A stretch of 64,000 bases of DNA from Mercurialis annua (Eukaryota; Streptophyta; Magnoliopsida; Malpighiales; Euphorbiaceae). Position 1 is the first letter of the stretch. Every line of letters begins with the position of its first letter. Below the pieces are notes generated by a model that worked only from the letters and a program-made list of their open reading frames with translations, ran no database searches and had not been told where the DNA came from. Positions 36,906 to 48,174 of this stretch are shown piece after piece. The DNA lies in the NCBI RefSeq assembly GCF_937616625.2, contig NC_065573.1, positions 8,695,001 through 8,759,000 on the forward strand, in the 5' to 3' direction. Position numbers and translations under genes: made by a program.

Positions 36906-38888
36906 GCTATTATCAATTATCATTAAATATTCAAATATAAGCATGAAATGGTTATCACAACCAAACATTACTCACTTGAACATTTCAACCATGATTGACA
37001 AGCGCATTTACATCTCAATTTAACACCACACATTCACACCACGCATTAACAAAGCAATATAAATAATACAATACAAGCCAAACCATTACAATACAATTTA
37101 GTCGTATACAAACGACACAAACCAATCCAATCCAACAAAAACAATCCAAACCAAACAATACAAGTCAATCCAAACAACTCATTCCAAACAATTCATGCGA
37201 TACATTTAAATACTATTCATATAGCATATAGCATAAGTTTAATATGATAATGCGAGTAAGTAAAATATACTCCCTTCTTCCTTATCCAAAATCCTCGTTA
37301 GTTATAGCATAAGCTCCCTGAGCTCCTTTTCAGCTATTAGGTTGCCTTGTCGAACTTAGGACAAATCATATAGATCTCGAGTGAGATTTTAACTCAATAG
37401 ATACTTAGACTCGAGATAAACAAGTTGCATAACTTGTCGCATTATTTACCCCGTAGTCGACTCTGTTTTCTAATCGTAAAATAATCCGACCTCTAAACAA
37501 AACTAACATTCTTAAAGTTCAGAATGTCCTCTACAAGTTTCGTTGAGGTCTCGGACTAATACTAGCACCCGAAGGTGTTAGAAACTAGCCCTTAACTTAT
37601 TAACTTGGGCTGTCCAGAAAATCAGAACTGTTACGCGCGTCGTAATATTCTGATCTGTTTGGGCCACTTAGAGGCCGAATCTGCAGAAACCTAGACCTAG
37701 ACATATTTAGACGACATTCTTAAGTTTCTATACCAACAAACGGAACTTAATTAGGAGCTATATAGCCTGAGATATAACCCTCTCAACAAGGCTGTTTTGC
37801 AGGGCAGATTTCTGCAATATTTATCTAACTTTCGTACATTCAAACTTAACTCAATTCTATTCCAATTAAGCCAATTCATCATCATTTTAAGGCCTAGAAC
37901 GCATCAATACTCATGTATATAGCCTGAGATATAACCCTTCATCCATTACCTATTCAAAATTTTCAACTATAACTATACAACACATATTGACTTAGGCAAT
38001 TTATTAAATACTTAATACTCATGACCATAACCAAATCCATATTCTAAGACATAACTTAAATACTTCCATCAAGGACTCAATGATTTCAGATTTTCCTTAC
38101 CCTTGATGGTTCCTCAAAGCCGATTAATATTAGCCTTCAAATCATCATGAGAGTCCTTCTCACAAGCTCAATATCATCTATAAACATCAAACATCACAAA
38201 ACCTCAACTTAATCACTAAAAACCGAAATAATTCAGCTGAAATCCTAACCAAAATCACTCATCCTAACCTCAAATTGAAGCCATAATCCGGTAGAAGATC
38301 TTTTTCTCGTTCCGTGGCCGCGAGAATCGCTCAATTCCGTTGAGAAACGAGAGAGATATGACAATTTGAAGGTTTGATGTATTTGGGGAAGAACACATAC
38401 GGGTTTCTTCTTATTTCAGCAAAAGAAATGAGTTCTTGGCTGATTTAAGCTTAATTTCTTTGTTTTTATCTTTATGGCAAAAATCTCTCTTTGATCCTTC
38501 ATTTTGCCACCTCCTTACTTCACAATCCGTAACTTTTCTTTGGTCCAATTTAGTCTGTTGAAGGCTAAATCTTTTAGGTCCGATCAATTCCGTATTATTT
38601 ATTTCTAAGTAAATAATATTAATCCCCTACCTTATAATTCCACTCTCCGATAATGTATTTCGGAAATTTTAGCAAAATGCTCAAATTCCATTTTTGGGCT
38701 AAAGTGTACTTTTAGCCACTTTCTCTTATATACCTTCTTAATCCAATTCGATTTCTCTTATGGAATATTATCATTGAAATTTTCTTATTAAAATTTCAAT
38801 GTCGACCTACCCGGGTCCTCTTTCCAAACATACTTGGCCTGAATTTCATAATTTAGGACTTGTGACACGGTCCAATTATCATATCACA

Positions 38889-41800
38889 ATATTACGCAAA
38901 GCATGCGTGAAAAGTGACGCTAGATTAGTATGTCGCGTCTCAAGTCTGTTTAACGCGTCGTTCCGATTACCTAAGCATGGTTAGGTTATATTACGCAAAG
39001 TGTGCATGAAAAGTGACGCTAGATAAGTATGTCGCTTCACAAGTCTCTTTAACGCGTCGTTTCGATTACCTAAGCATGGTTATGTTATATTACGCAAAGT
39101 GTGCGCGAAAAGTAACTATAAATTAGTATGTCATGTCTGAAGTCGATTTAACGAGTCGTTGCAATTACCTAACCATGGTTAGGTTATATTACGTAAAATG
39201 TACGTGAAAAGTGAAGCTAGATTAGTATGTCGCATCTCAATTCTCTTTAACGCGTTGTTCTGATTAAGAAAAGTGTGCGTGAAAAGTGACGCTAGATTAG
39301 TATGTCGCGTCTCAAGTCTCTTTCACGCGTCGTTTCGATTACCATGCTTATCTCGCGTCACAAGTCTCTTTAAAGCGTCATTTTGATTACCTAATAAGTA
39401 TGGTTAGGTTATACTACGCAAAGTGTTCAATAAAAGTGACGCTAGATTAGTATGTCGCATCTCAAGTCTCTCTAACGCATTGTTCCTATTTCCTAAGCAT
39501 GATTAGATTATATTACGCAAAGTGTGGGAAAAAAAGTGACACTAAATTAGTATTACGCGTTTCAAGTCTCTATAACGCGTTGTTTTGATTACCATGCCTA
39601 TGTCGCGTCAAAAGTCTCTCTAACGCGTCGTTCCGATTACCTAAGCATGCTTAGGTTATATTGCGCAAAGTGTGCGTGAAAAATGAAAATAGATTAGTAT
39701 GTGGCGTATCAAGTCTATTCAATTGGTCGTTCCGATTACCTAAGCATGGTTAGGTTATATTACGCAAACTGTGCGTTAAACGTGATGCTAGTTTAGTATG
39801 TCGCGTTTCAAGTCTTTTTAACGCGTCGTTTCGATTACCATGCTTAAGTCGCGTCACAAGTCTCTCTAATGCGTCATTTCGAATACCAAAGCATGGTTAG
39901 GTTATATTACGTAAAGTGTGCGTGAAAAGTAACAATAGATTGATATGTCGCATCTAAAGTCTCTTCAACGAGTCGTTCTGATTACCTAATCATGGTTACG
40001 TTATATTACACAAAGAATGCGTGAAAAATGACGCTAGACTAGTATGTCGCATCTCAAGTCTCGTTAACACGTCGTTTTGATTACCTAAGAATGGTTAGGT
40101 TATATTACGCAAAGTGTGCGTGAAAAGTGGCGCTAAATTAGTATGTCGCGTCTCAAGGCTCTTTAACGCGTCGTTCTGATTACCTAAGCATGATTAGGTT
40201 ATATTACGCAAAGTGTGCGTGAAAAGTGAAGCTAGATTAGTATGTCGTGTCTCAAGTCTTTTTAACCCGTCGTTCTGATTACCTAAGCAGGGTTAGGTTA
40301 TATTACGCAAGGTGTGCGTGAAAGTGACGCTAGATTAGTATGTCGCGTCTCAAGGCTCTTTAACGCGTCGTTCTGAGTACGTAAGCATGGTTAGGTTATA
40401 TTATGCGACGTGTGCTTGAAAAGTGACGCTAGATTAGTATATCGTGTCTCAAGTATCTTTAATTCATCGTTTCGATTACCATGCTTATGTCGCGTCACAA
40501 GTCTCTTTACCGCGTCGTCCCGATTATCTAAGAATGGTTAGGTTATATTATGCAAAGTGTGCGTGAAAAGTTACAATAGATTAGTATGTCGCGTCTCAAG
40601 TCTATTTAACTCATCTTTCCGATTACCTAAGCATGGTTAGGTTATATTATGAAAAGTGTGCGTGAAAAGTGACGCTAGATTAGTATGTCGCGTCCCAATT
40701 CTCTTTAACGCGTCGTTCCGATTACCCAGGAATGGTTAGGTTATATTACGCAAAGTGTGCGAGAAAAGTAACGCTAGATTAGTACGTTGCATCTCAAGTC
40801 TCTTTAATGTGTCGTTCCGATTAGCTAAGCATGGTTAGGTTCTATTACGCAAAGTGTGCGTGAAAAGTGACGCTAGATTAGTATGTCGCATCTCAAGTAT
40901 CTTTAACTCGTCGTTCCGATTACCTAAGCATGGTTAGGTTATATTACGCAAAGTGTGCGTAAAAAGTGACTCTAGATTATTAGTATGTCGCGTCTCAAAT
41001 CTCTTTATCTCGTCGTTTCGATTACCTAAGCATGGTTAAGTTATATTACGCAAAAGTGTGCTTGAAATTTGACGCTCGATTAGTATGTCGCGTCTCAAGT
41101 CTTTTTAACGCGTCGTTCCGATTACCTAAGCATGCTTTCGTTATATTACGCCAAGTGTGCATTGAAAGTGTTGCTAGATTAGTATGTCGCATCACAAGTT
41201 CCTTTTACGCGCTGTTACGATTAACTAAGCATGGTTAGGTTATATTACGCGAAGTATGCGTAAAAAGTAACGCTAGATTAGTATGGCGCGTCTCAAGTCT
41301 CTTTAACGCGTTGTTTCGATTACCATGCTTATGTCACGTTACAAGTCTCTCTAACACGTCGTTCTGATTACCAAGGAATGGTTAGGTTATATTACGCAAA
41401 GTGTGCATGAAAATTGATAACAGAATTAGTATGTCACGTCTCAAGTCTCTTTAACGAGTCATTTCGATTTCCAATGCATAGTTAGGTCATTTTACACAAA
41501 GTGTGCGTGAAAAGTGACGCTAGATTAGTATATCGCGTCTCAAGTCTCCTTAACGCGCCGTTCCGATTTACTAAGCAAGGTAAGGCTATTTTACGTAAAG
41601 TGTGCATGAAAAGTGACGATAGATTAGTATTTCGCGTCTCAAGTCTCTTTAACGTGTCGTTCCGATTATCTAAGCACGGTTAGGTTATATTCCGCAAAGT
41701 GTGCGTAAAAAATGACGCTAGATTAGTATGGTGTGTTTCAAGTCTCTTTAACGTGTCATTTTTATTACCTATGCATGCTTAGGTCATTTTACTCAAAGTG

Positions 41801-43823
41801 TGCGTGAAAAGTGACGCTAGATTATTATGTCGCGTCTCAAGTCTCCTTAACGCGTCGTTCCGATTACCTAAGCATGGTAAGGCTATTTTACGCAAAGTGT
41901 GCGTGAAAAGTGACGCTAGATTAGTATTTCGCGTCTCAAGTTTCTTTAAAGCGTCGTTCCGATTATCTAAGCATGTTTAAGTTATATTACGCAATGTGTG
42001 CGTGAAAAATGTTGCTAGGTTAGTATGTCGCGTCTCAAGTCTCTTTTACGCGTCGTTCCGATTACCTAAGCATGGTTAGGTTATATTACACAATATGTGC
42101 GTGAAAAGTGACGCTAGATTAGTATGTCGTGTCTCAACTCTTTTTAATGCGTTGTTCCGATTACCTAAGCATGGTTAGGTTATACTACGCAAAGCGTGCG
42201 TAAAGAGTGACGCTAGATTAGTATGGCGCGTTTCAAGTATCTTTAACGCGTCATTTCGATTACCATGTTTATGTCGCGTCACAAGTGTCTCAAACGCGTC
42301 GTTCTGATCACCTAAGCATGATGGTTAGGTTATATTACGCAAAGTGTGCGTGAAAAGTGACAATAGATTAGTATGTCGCGTCTCAAGTTGCTTTAACGTG
42401 CCGTTCCTATTACCTAAGCATGGTTAGGTTATTTTACGCAAAGTGTGCGTGAAAAATGACTCTAGACTAGTATGTCGCGTCTCAAGTCCCTTTAACATGT
42501 GTTCCGATTACCTAAGCATGGTTAGGTTATATTAGGCAAAGTGTGCGTGAAGTGACCCTAGATTAGTATATCGCGTCTCAAGTATCTTTAACACGTCGTT
42601 TTGATTACCAAAGCATGGTTATGTTATATTACGCCAAGTGCGCATTAAAAGTGTTGCTAGATTAGTATGTCGCGTCACTAGTCTCTTTAACGCGTTGTTA
42701 CGATTACCTATGCATGGTTAAGTTATATTATGCAAAGTGTGCGTAAAAAGTGTCGTTCGATTAGTATGGCACGTCTCAAGTCTCTTTAACGCATTATTTC
42801 GATTACCATGCATATGTCACATAGCAAGTCTCTCTAACACATCGTTCCGATTTCCAAAGCATGGTTAGGTAAAATTACACAAAGTGTGCGTGAAAAGCTA
42901 CAATTGATTAGTATGTCGCGTCGCATGTCTCTTTAACGCGTCGTTCCAATTACCTAAGCATGTTTAGGTTATTTTACGCAAAGTGTGCGTGAAAAGTGAC
43001 ACTAGATTACTATGTCGTGTCACAAGTCTCTTTAATGCGTCGTTCCAATTACCTAAGCATGGTTTGGTTATATTACGCGATGTGTACGTGAAAACTGTTG
43101 CAAGGTTAGTATGTCGCGTCTCAAGTCTCCTTAAAGCGTCGTTCTAATTACCTAATCATGGTTAGGTGATTTTACGCAAAGTGTGCGTGAAAACTGACGC
43201 TAGATTAGTAGCGTCTCAAGTCTCTTTAACGCGTCGTTCCAAATACCTAAGCATTGTTAGGTTATATTCCGCAAAGACTGCGTCAAAAGAGATGCTAGAT
43301 TAATATGGCGCGTTTTAAGTCTCTTTAACACGTCATTTCAATTACCGTCGTTCTGATTACCTAAGCATGGTTAGGTTATATTACGTAAAGTGTGTGTGAA
43401 AAGTGACGCTAGATTAGTATGTCGTGTCTCAAGTCTCTTTAATGCGTGTTTCGATTACCTAAGCATGGTTAGGTTATATTACGTAAAGTGTGCGTGGAAA
43501 GGGATGCTAGATTAGTATGTCTTGTCTCAAGTCTCTTTAACGCGTCTCAAGTCTCTTTAATGCGTGTTCCGATTACCTAAGCATGGTTAGGTTATATTAC
43601 GCAAAGTCTACGTAAAAAGTGACGCTAGATTAGTATAGCGCGTCTCAAGTCTCTATAACGCGTTGTTTCGATTACCATGCTTATGTCGCTTATCAAGTAT
43701 CTTTAACTCGTCGTTCTGATTACGTAAGTATGGTTAGGTTATATTATGTAAAGTGTGCGTGAAAAATGACAATAGATTAGTATGTGGCTCCTCAAGTCTC
43801 AAAAACGCGTCGTTCCGATTACC
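38889..43823 (+). repeat. 99-bp satellite array, forward (right palindrome arm, first part)
   Basis: About 50 monomers in forward orientation, starting mid-monomer (ATATTACGC) after the LARD-like element. Half-monomers lie near 39345, 39595, 39845, 40485, 41325, 42265, 42810 and 43680. From about 40.8 kb on it mirrors 26.2-22.45 kb variant by variant; for example GGTTTGGTTATATTACGCGA at about 43060 pairs with the copy at about 23210. A 21-bp slippage duplication (about 43526-43560) is shared with the left arm. Confidence 0.95.
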
Positions 43824-44052
43824 TTTTTTTTATTGACAATTCAAACAAAGCTTCTCATTAAGCAAATAGAAACAGTTACAGAAGTAAGAATTCCGGATAG
43901 TTCGAAAACCAATCCCGATAACCTGATAAGGAACAGGAATTCCGGGCCAATAAATGGGCCGCCTGATTCGCAGATCGCCTTACATAAACAAAAGGAACAT
44001 TAGGTAACTGTTTTGCTAAAAAAACACAATCCCCGACTAGGAGATCTCCGGG
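43824..44052 (-). mobile_element. 5'-truncated LINE tail with RNase H-like C-terminus
   Basis: 229 bp on the minus strand, ending in AATAAAAAAAA (poly-T at the plus-strand left edge). The reading frame shows VPFVYVRRSANQAAHLLAR and a stop about 65 bp before the A tail, the typical end of plant L1 ORF2 proteins that carry an RNase H-like domain. Flanked by TACC on both sides (43820-43823 and 44053-44056). The left arm shows the uninterrupted site near 22455-22470. The full LINE at 55294 ends differently, so this is another LINE lineage. Confidence 0.83.
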
Positions 44053-45093
44053 TACCTAAGCATGGATATGTTATATTACGCCAAGTGCGCGTTAAAAGTG
44101 TCGCTAGATTAGTATGTCGCGTCACAAGTCTCTTTAACGCGTTGTTACGATTACCTAAGCATGGTTAGGTTATATTACGCACAGTATGCGTAAAAAGTGA
44201 CGCTAGATTAGAATATCGCATCTCAAGTCTCTTTAAGGCATCATTTCGATTACCATGCTTATGTTACGTTACAAATCTCTCTAACACGTCGTTCCGATTA
44301 CCTAAGCATGGTTAGTTTATATTACGCAAAGTGTGTGTGAAAAGTGACAATTGATTAGTATGTCGCGTCTCAAGTCTCTTTAACGCGTCGTTACGATTAT
44401 GTAAGCATGGTTAGATTATTTTACGCAAATTGTGCGTGAAAAGTGACGCTAGATTAGTATGTCGCGTCTCAAGTCTCTTTAACGCGTTGTTAAGATTACC
44501 TAAGCATGGTTAGGTTATATTACGCAATGTGTGCGTGAAAACTGTCGCTAGGTTAGTATGTCGTATCTCAAGTCTATTTAACGCGTCGTTTCGATTACCT
44601 AATCATGGTTAGGTTATATTACGCAAAGTGTGCGTGAAAAGTGACGCTAATTAGTATGTCACGTCTCAAATCTCTTTAAAGCGTCGTTCCGATTACCTAA
44701 GCATGGTTAGGTTATATTACACAAAGAGTGCCTAAAAAATGACGCTAGTTTATTATGGCGCTACAAGTCTCTTTAACACGTCATTTTGATTACCATGCTT
44801 ATGTTGCGTCACAAGTGTCTCTAACGCGTCGTTCTGATTACCTAAGCATGGTTAGGTCATATTACGGAAAGTGTGGGTGATAAGTGACAATAGACGCTAG
44901 ATTAGTATGTCGCGTCTTAAGTCTCTTTAACGCGTCGTTCCGATTACCTAAGCATGGTTATGTTATTTTACGCGAAGTGTGCATGACGCTAGATTAGTAT
45001 GTCGCGTCTCAAGTCTCTTTAACGCGTGTTCCGATTACCTAAGCATGGTTAGGTTATATTATACAAAATGTGCATGAAAAGTGTCGCTAGATT
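44053..45093 (+). repeat. 99-bp satellite array, forward (right arm, second part)
   Basis: Begins TACCTAAGCATGGATATG after the LINE tail. Half-monomers lie near 44260 and 44800, 540 bp apart; the left-arm pair (22238 and 21697) is 541 bp apart. It contains the truncated monomer reading GAAGTGTGCATGACGCTAG (about 44980) that is also found in the left arm near 21320. It ends in AGATT (45089-45093), the target duplication of the next element. Confidence 0.95.
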
Positions 45094-48000
45094 TGTACTA
45101 CCCCAAAATATTTAAGTATCTAAGTGGACCAGGTGTCCAGCTCTGATTCGCCAGAGTGGCGATATTAGAAGTAATTTCTCATAAATTAAGATAAATAAGT
45201 TTTAGTAGGTCGTTTTGGGAAAAGATAATGGCGAAAAATTTACTAATATATTTCAATTCTAAAAGTCAGAATTGGAATTGAAAGAAAAAATGTCAGGAAA
45301 AGTCCCAAACTAGGGTTCAGGGACTAAATTGGTAATTTAACCAGTTAAGTCCGAAAATGGAAATTATCTTGCCAAGGTCCGTGAAATGTTTTATAGGATA
45401 TGTGGTAAAAGTCTCGGGTCAATCAGAGACCTTTTAAAATTTGGACGCGGATGCGTTTTGGGCTAAATCGCAAGTTTGAAAAGTTTAAGGGCTAAAGTGC
45501 AAATTAGCCAATTAAAGCTCGAGAATAGTAATTAAAAGACATTGACGGAAAATAATAATTTTGGGATAGTATTTTTTATCTAAATATAAATAATGCGTAT
45601 GTAATTGAGTTAAAAGAACAATTTAACCGCTTGGTTAAATTAGAGAGTTTAAGAGAGAAATGGTTTAAGTTAAAGAAGTGAGGGATCAAAGTGAACTTTT
45701 AACCAATTATATATATATATATATACACAAATACTTCTTCAAGAAGGAAAGAAGATGGGAGCAGAAGGAGAAAAGAGAAACGAGGGTTTATCGACGATCA
45801 ATTTTGATCCGCCGTTGTTTCGCCGTTTCTCGTCCGAATCGAGTGATTCTCGCGCCGTTGGAACGAGGATTCAATTCTCTATCAACTTCATACTTCAAAA
45901 CAAGGTAATATTGCTGTTTTGTTTCCTGAAATTGAAGGTTTAAGGGCTGTTACGTTGCGATCGAATCGTATCAACCGTAATTACGTCGTTTTTGAAGTTT
46001 TTGATGATTATTGAGTTCAATTTTGTGTATTATTGATGTAGAATCATGTCGGGGTGAGTTTGGGATGTCGGAAGCATGTCGAGATGTGATTTAGAGCTGT
46101 AGGGAGGTGTCGCACGACGTACGACAATGTTTCACGACGTGCGACATAGTCCCGCGACGCGATCAAACTTAAAATCGACATAACTCCATCGTTCGGACTC
46201 GGAATTAAGCGATTCTTGTTGCGTTGGAAAGAGGAAAAGGTTTTCTATATTCTCATGGAATAAATTCATGGTAAGAATCAGTTATAGGTCTCTTAAATTG
46301 AAGGATAAAGGGCTATTCGTTTTGAATGAGTCGTAATCATGTTTTGGTAATCGTTTTTGATAAATTTTGAGTTGGGTTTCATGCTAATATAATATGTAAG
46401 CTTGAAGAAATGGTTGTGGATGTTGTAATGTCGAGCTACGGAGTCCTAATGATGATAAACGAGGCTGAACCCGTGCCCTAAGGCAGCACGACGTGACAAG
46501 CCAAAAATGGCTTGAGCACGACGTGCTGGCGGGTGGCACGACGTGCTCCCTTCATTTGAAGGTAGGCACGTCGTGCCAAGAGGAAGCACGTCGTGCCAAG
46601 AGGAAGAACGTCGTGCTCCTCCCTTTTGTTGATGGGCACGACGTGCCGAAGTCCGGCACGACGTGCCCTGACCCACCAAGTGATTCCGGACTCCAAAAAC
46701 GCGAAAAATGACGGACGATAAGCAAATCAAATGTGTTTAGGTTTCGAAGCATATGTAACCTATGTTTGGAAATCGATAATGAATACGACAATTACCTTGA
46801 CTAAGTAGAAGGGGTTTATTAAGAGTATCGAAGTTATAAATCGAATCGAGAATAAGATCATATCGGGCTAAGTTTACAACTAGGATTTGATCATTAGTTT
46901 ACGTTTATAAATTAAACGTATGTGTGATTCGAGTAGGTAACTGACGTATCGACGAGCTACCAGAACGACGAGCTGGAGTAGCTAATAAATCAAACGACGC
47001 ATGGAGCTTATGTTTACGGGATTATAATAATGTGGTTTTGGATAGCGAGTTCTGTGAGTTGCACTTTACTTTCACGTATTATATATTAAAGTTATTTTAT
47101 ATAAATATATATACTGTTTACACGCATCGCATTATATATAATTGATTGAAATGTTATATGTTTTATTAGTTTCTTTATACGAGAACTAGTATGCGATCCT
47201 AAGAAACTAGCTACCTATTGGGTGTCAATAGGCTGTGTGATCACCAGTGTTGAGTCAGTCTAGTGTGTTTGCATTTGAGAAACGAGTTGATATTATGACA
47301 CGATATGAATATGAAATTCGGGATTTGAGGTATAGTTTTGATATGAGTGAGTATTCCGCTACGGTGTAGTCTGGAATCCCCGTATCTAGTGGGCTGGGCC
47401 CACCAGTGGGTTGGACCCACTAGTGAGTTGGACTCACAACTTGAAATTACAATTGGATTGTATATGATTATTCGAGAAATGTGTCGCATGCTAGGATATT
47501 AGTTTCGCACGGATCAAATACATGTTTATATGTTTTATATTATTGTTTTCTTGAGATGCGATGTTATGTTTCTATATTAATACTGTTAGTAAATGTCAAC
47601 TCACTCAGTATTTCCCCAAATACTGACCCCTCACCATTGTTGTTTTCAGGTTATCGGAGTCGAATCAGACAGACCATCTCCTTTGTGTTGGAAGTCGTTT
47701 GACTTGCACAAAGCACGTTGTCCTTTAGAGCTGCAGTAGTCCGTAGGTGTCTATATGAGATTTACGTTTATTTTCAAACGGTATTTGAAATGTGAATTCT
47801 GATATAAGAAGTTGTTTATAACAGTAATGTTTTTAACCGTTTGATTTCGTCAACCAATTACCATATGTGGAATTGGTAGTGACTATGACTAGAAGCAGGG
47901 CAGTGTTGGATATGGGATATCGCACTGTAAGACCCTAGCTATGGCGAATCATGTTGTAAAGATTTTCAGATGAGCAATATAAGATTCTGATATTTATTAA

Positions 48001-48158
48001 TAAAATGTTTAAACGAGCTTTCTGAAAATGTTTTATATATAATAATATGTTTTTAATTGCGAAAAAAATTAATAACGGTTTTAGGCTTGCTACGGGTTTC
48101 GGAGCTACCACTCCCATTCCCTAGCGCCGGCCGCGGCTCAATAATTTGGGTCGTGACA
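45094..48158 (+). repeat. 5' LTR of the plus-strand LARD-like element
   Basis: 3065 bp. It contains an (AT)n tract (about 45708-45725), a cluster of eight GCACGWCGTGC sites (46486-46667), two more related sites near 46110-46150, and three 15-bp palindromes in a row (47389-47437). Open frames over the site cluster (46446-46791) are by-products of the repeated motif. Confidence 0.92.
46486..46667. promoter_or_regulatory. Cluster of eight near-palindromic ACGT-core sites, left LTR
   Basis: Eight copies or near copies of GCACGACGTGC or its reverse complement GCACGTCGTGC in 182 bp. The order is three in one orientation, three in the other, then two in the first. The GACGTG/CACGTC core resembles plant bZIP targets. 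The cluster persists in the right LTR and in the solo LTR at 30471, which suggests a conserved function in the LTR. This is an inference from motif density. Confidence 0.55.
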
Positions 48159-48162
48159 ATTG

Positions 48163-48174
48163 TGGTATCAGAGC
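48163..48174 (+). other. Primer-binding site, initiator tRNA-Met type
   Basis: TGGTATCAGAGC, four bases after the LTR end at 48158, the same arrangement as in the minus-strand element. Confidence 0.92.

Larger units (their letters stand above)
28035..38888 (-). mobile_element. LARD-like non-coding LTR retrotransposon, minus strand
   Basis: Read on the minus strand: 5' LTR (38888-35762), PBS TGGTATCAGAGC (35757-35746), about 3.35 kb of internal sequence without any credible coding frame, a polypurine tract (29837-29826), and the 3' LTR (29825-28035). A solo LTR of a related family sits inside it. Long LTRs, a tRNA-Met PBS and absence of gag-pol fit LARD-like derivatives of Ty3 elements, which depend on enzymes made elsewhere. 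The left boundary is clean (TGTCACGACCC after satellite ...GTTTC). The right boundary lacks the last 15 or so LTR bases and about 25 bp of satellite, so no target duplication survives. Confidence 0.85.
35762..38888 (-). repeat. 5' LTR of the minus-strand LARD-like element (nearly complete)
   Basis: 3127 bp. It starts TGTCACGACCC on the plus strand, and its outer end stops at ATATCACA (38888), about 15 bp short of the expected TTATTACA terminus seen in its partner. It carries a 21-base G run (36220-36240) and a five-unit tandem repeat (36701-36905), both absent from the deleted partner LTR. Confidence 0.87.

Noticed and set aside
45708..45725. (AT)n tract considered as a TATA promoter of the LARD-like LTR
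   Set aside because: It is a length-variable microsatellite (shorter in the other LTR) with no supporting start-site context.
46446..46791. Overlapping open frames with repeated ARRA/GTSC-like segments in LTRs (also 53519-53854 and 32004-32400)
   Set aside because: They are read through the GCACGWCGTGC cluster on both strands; the motif explains the frames.
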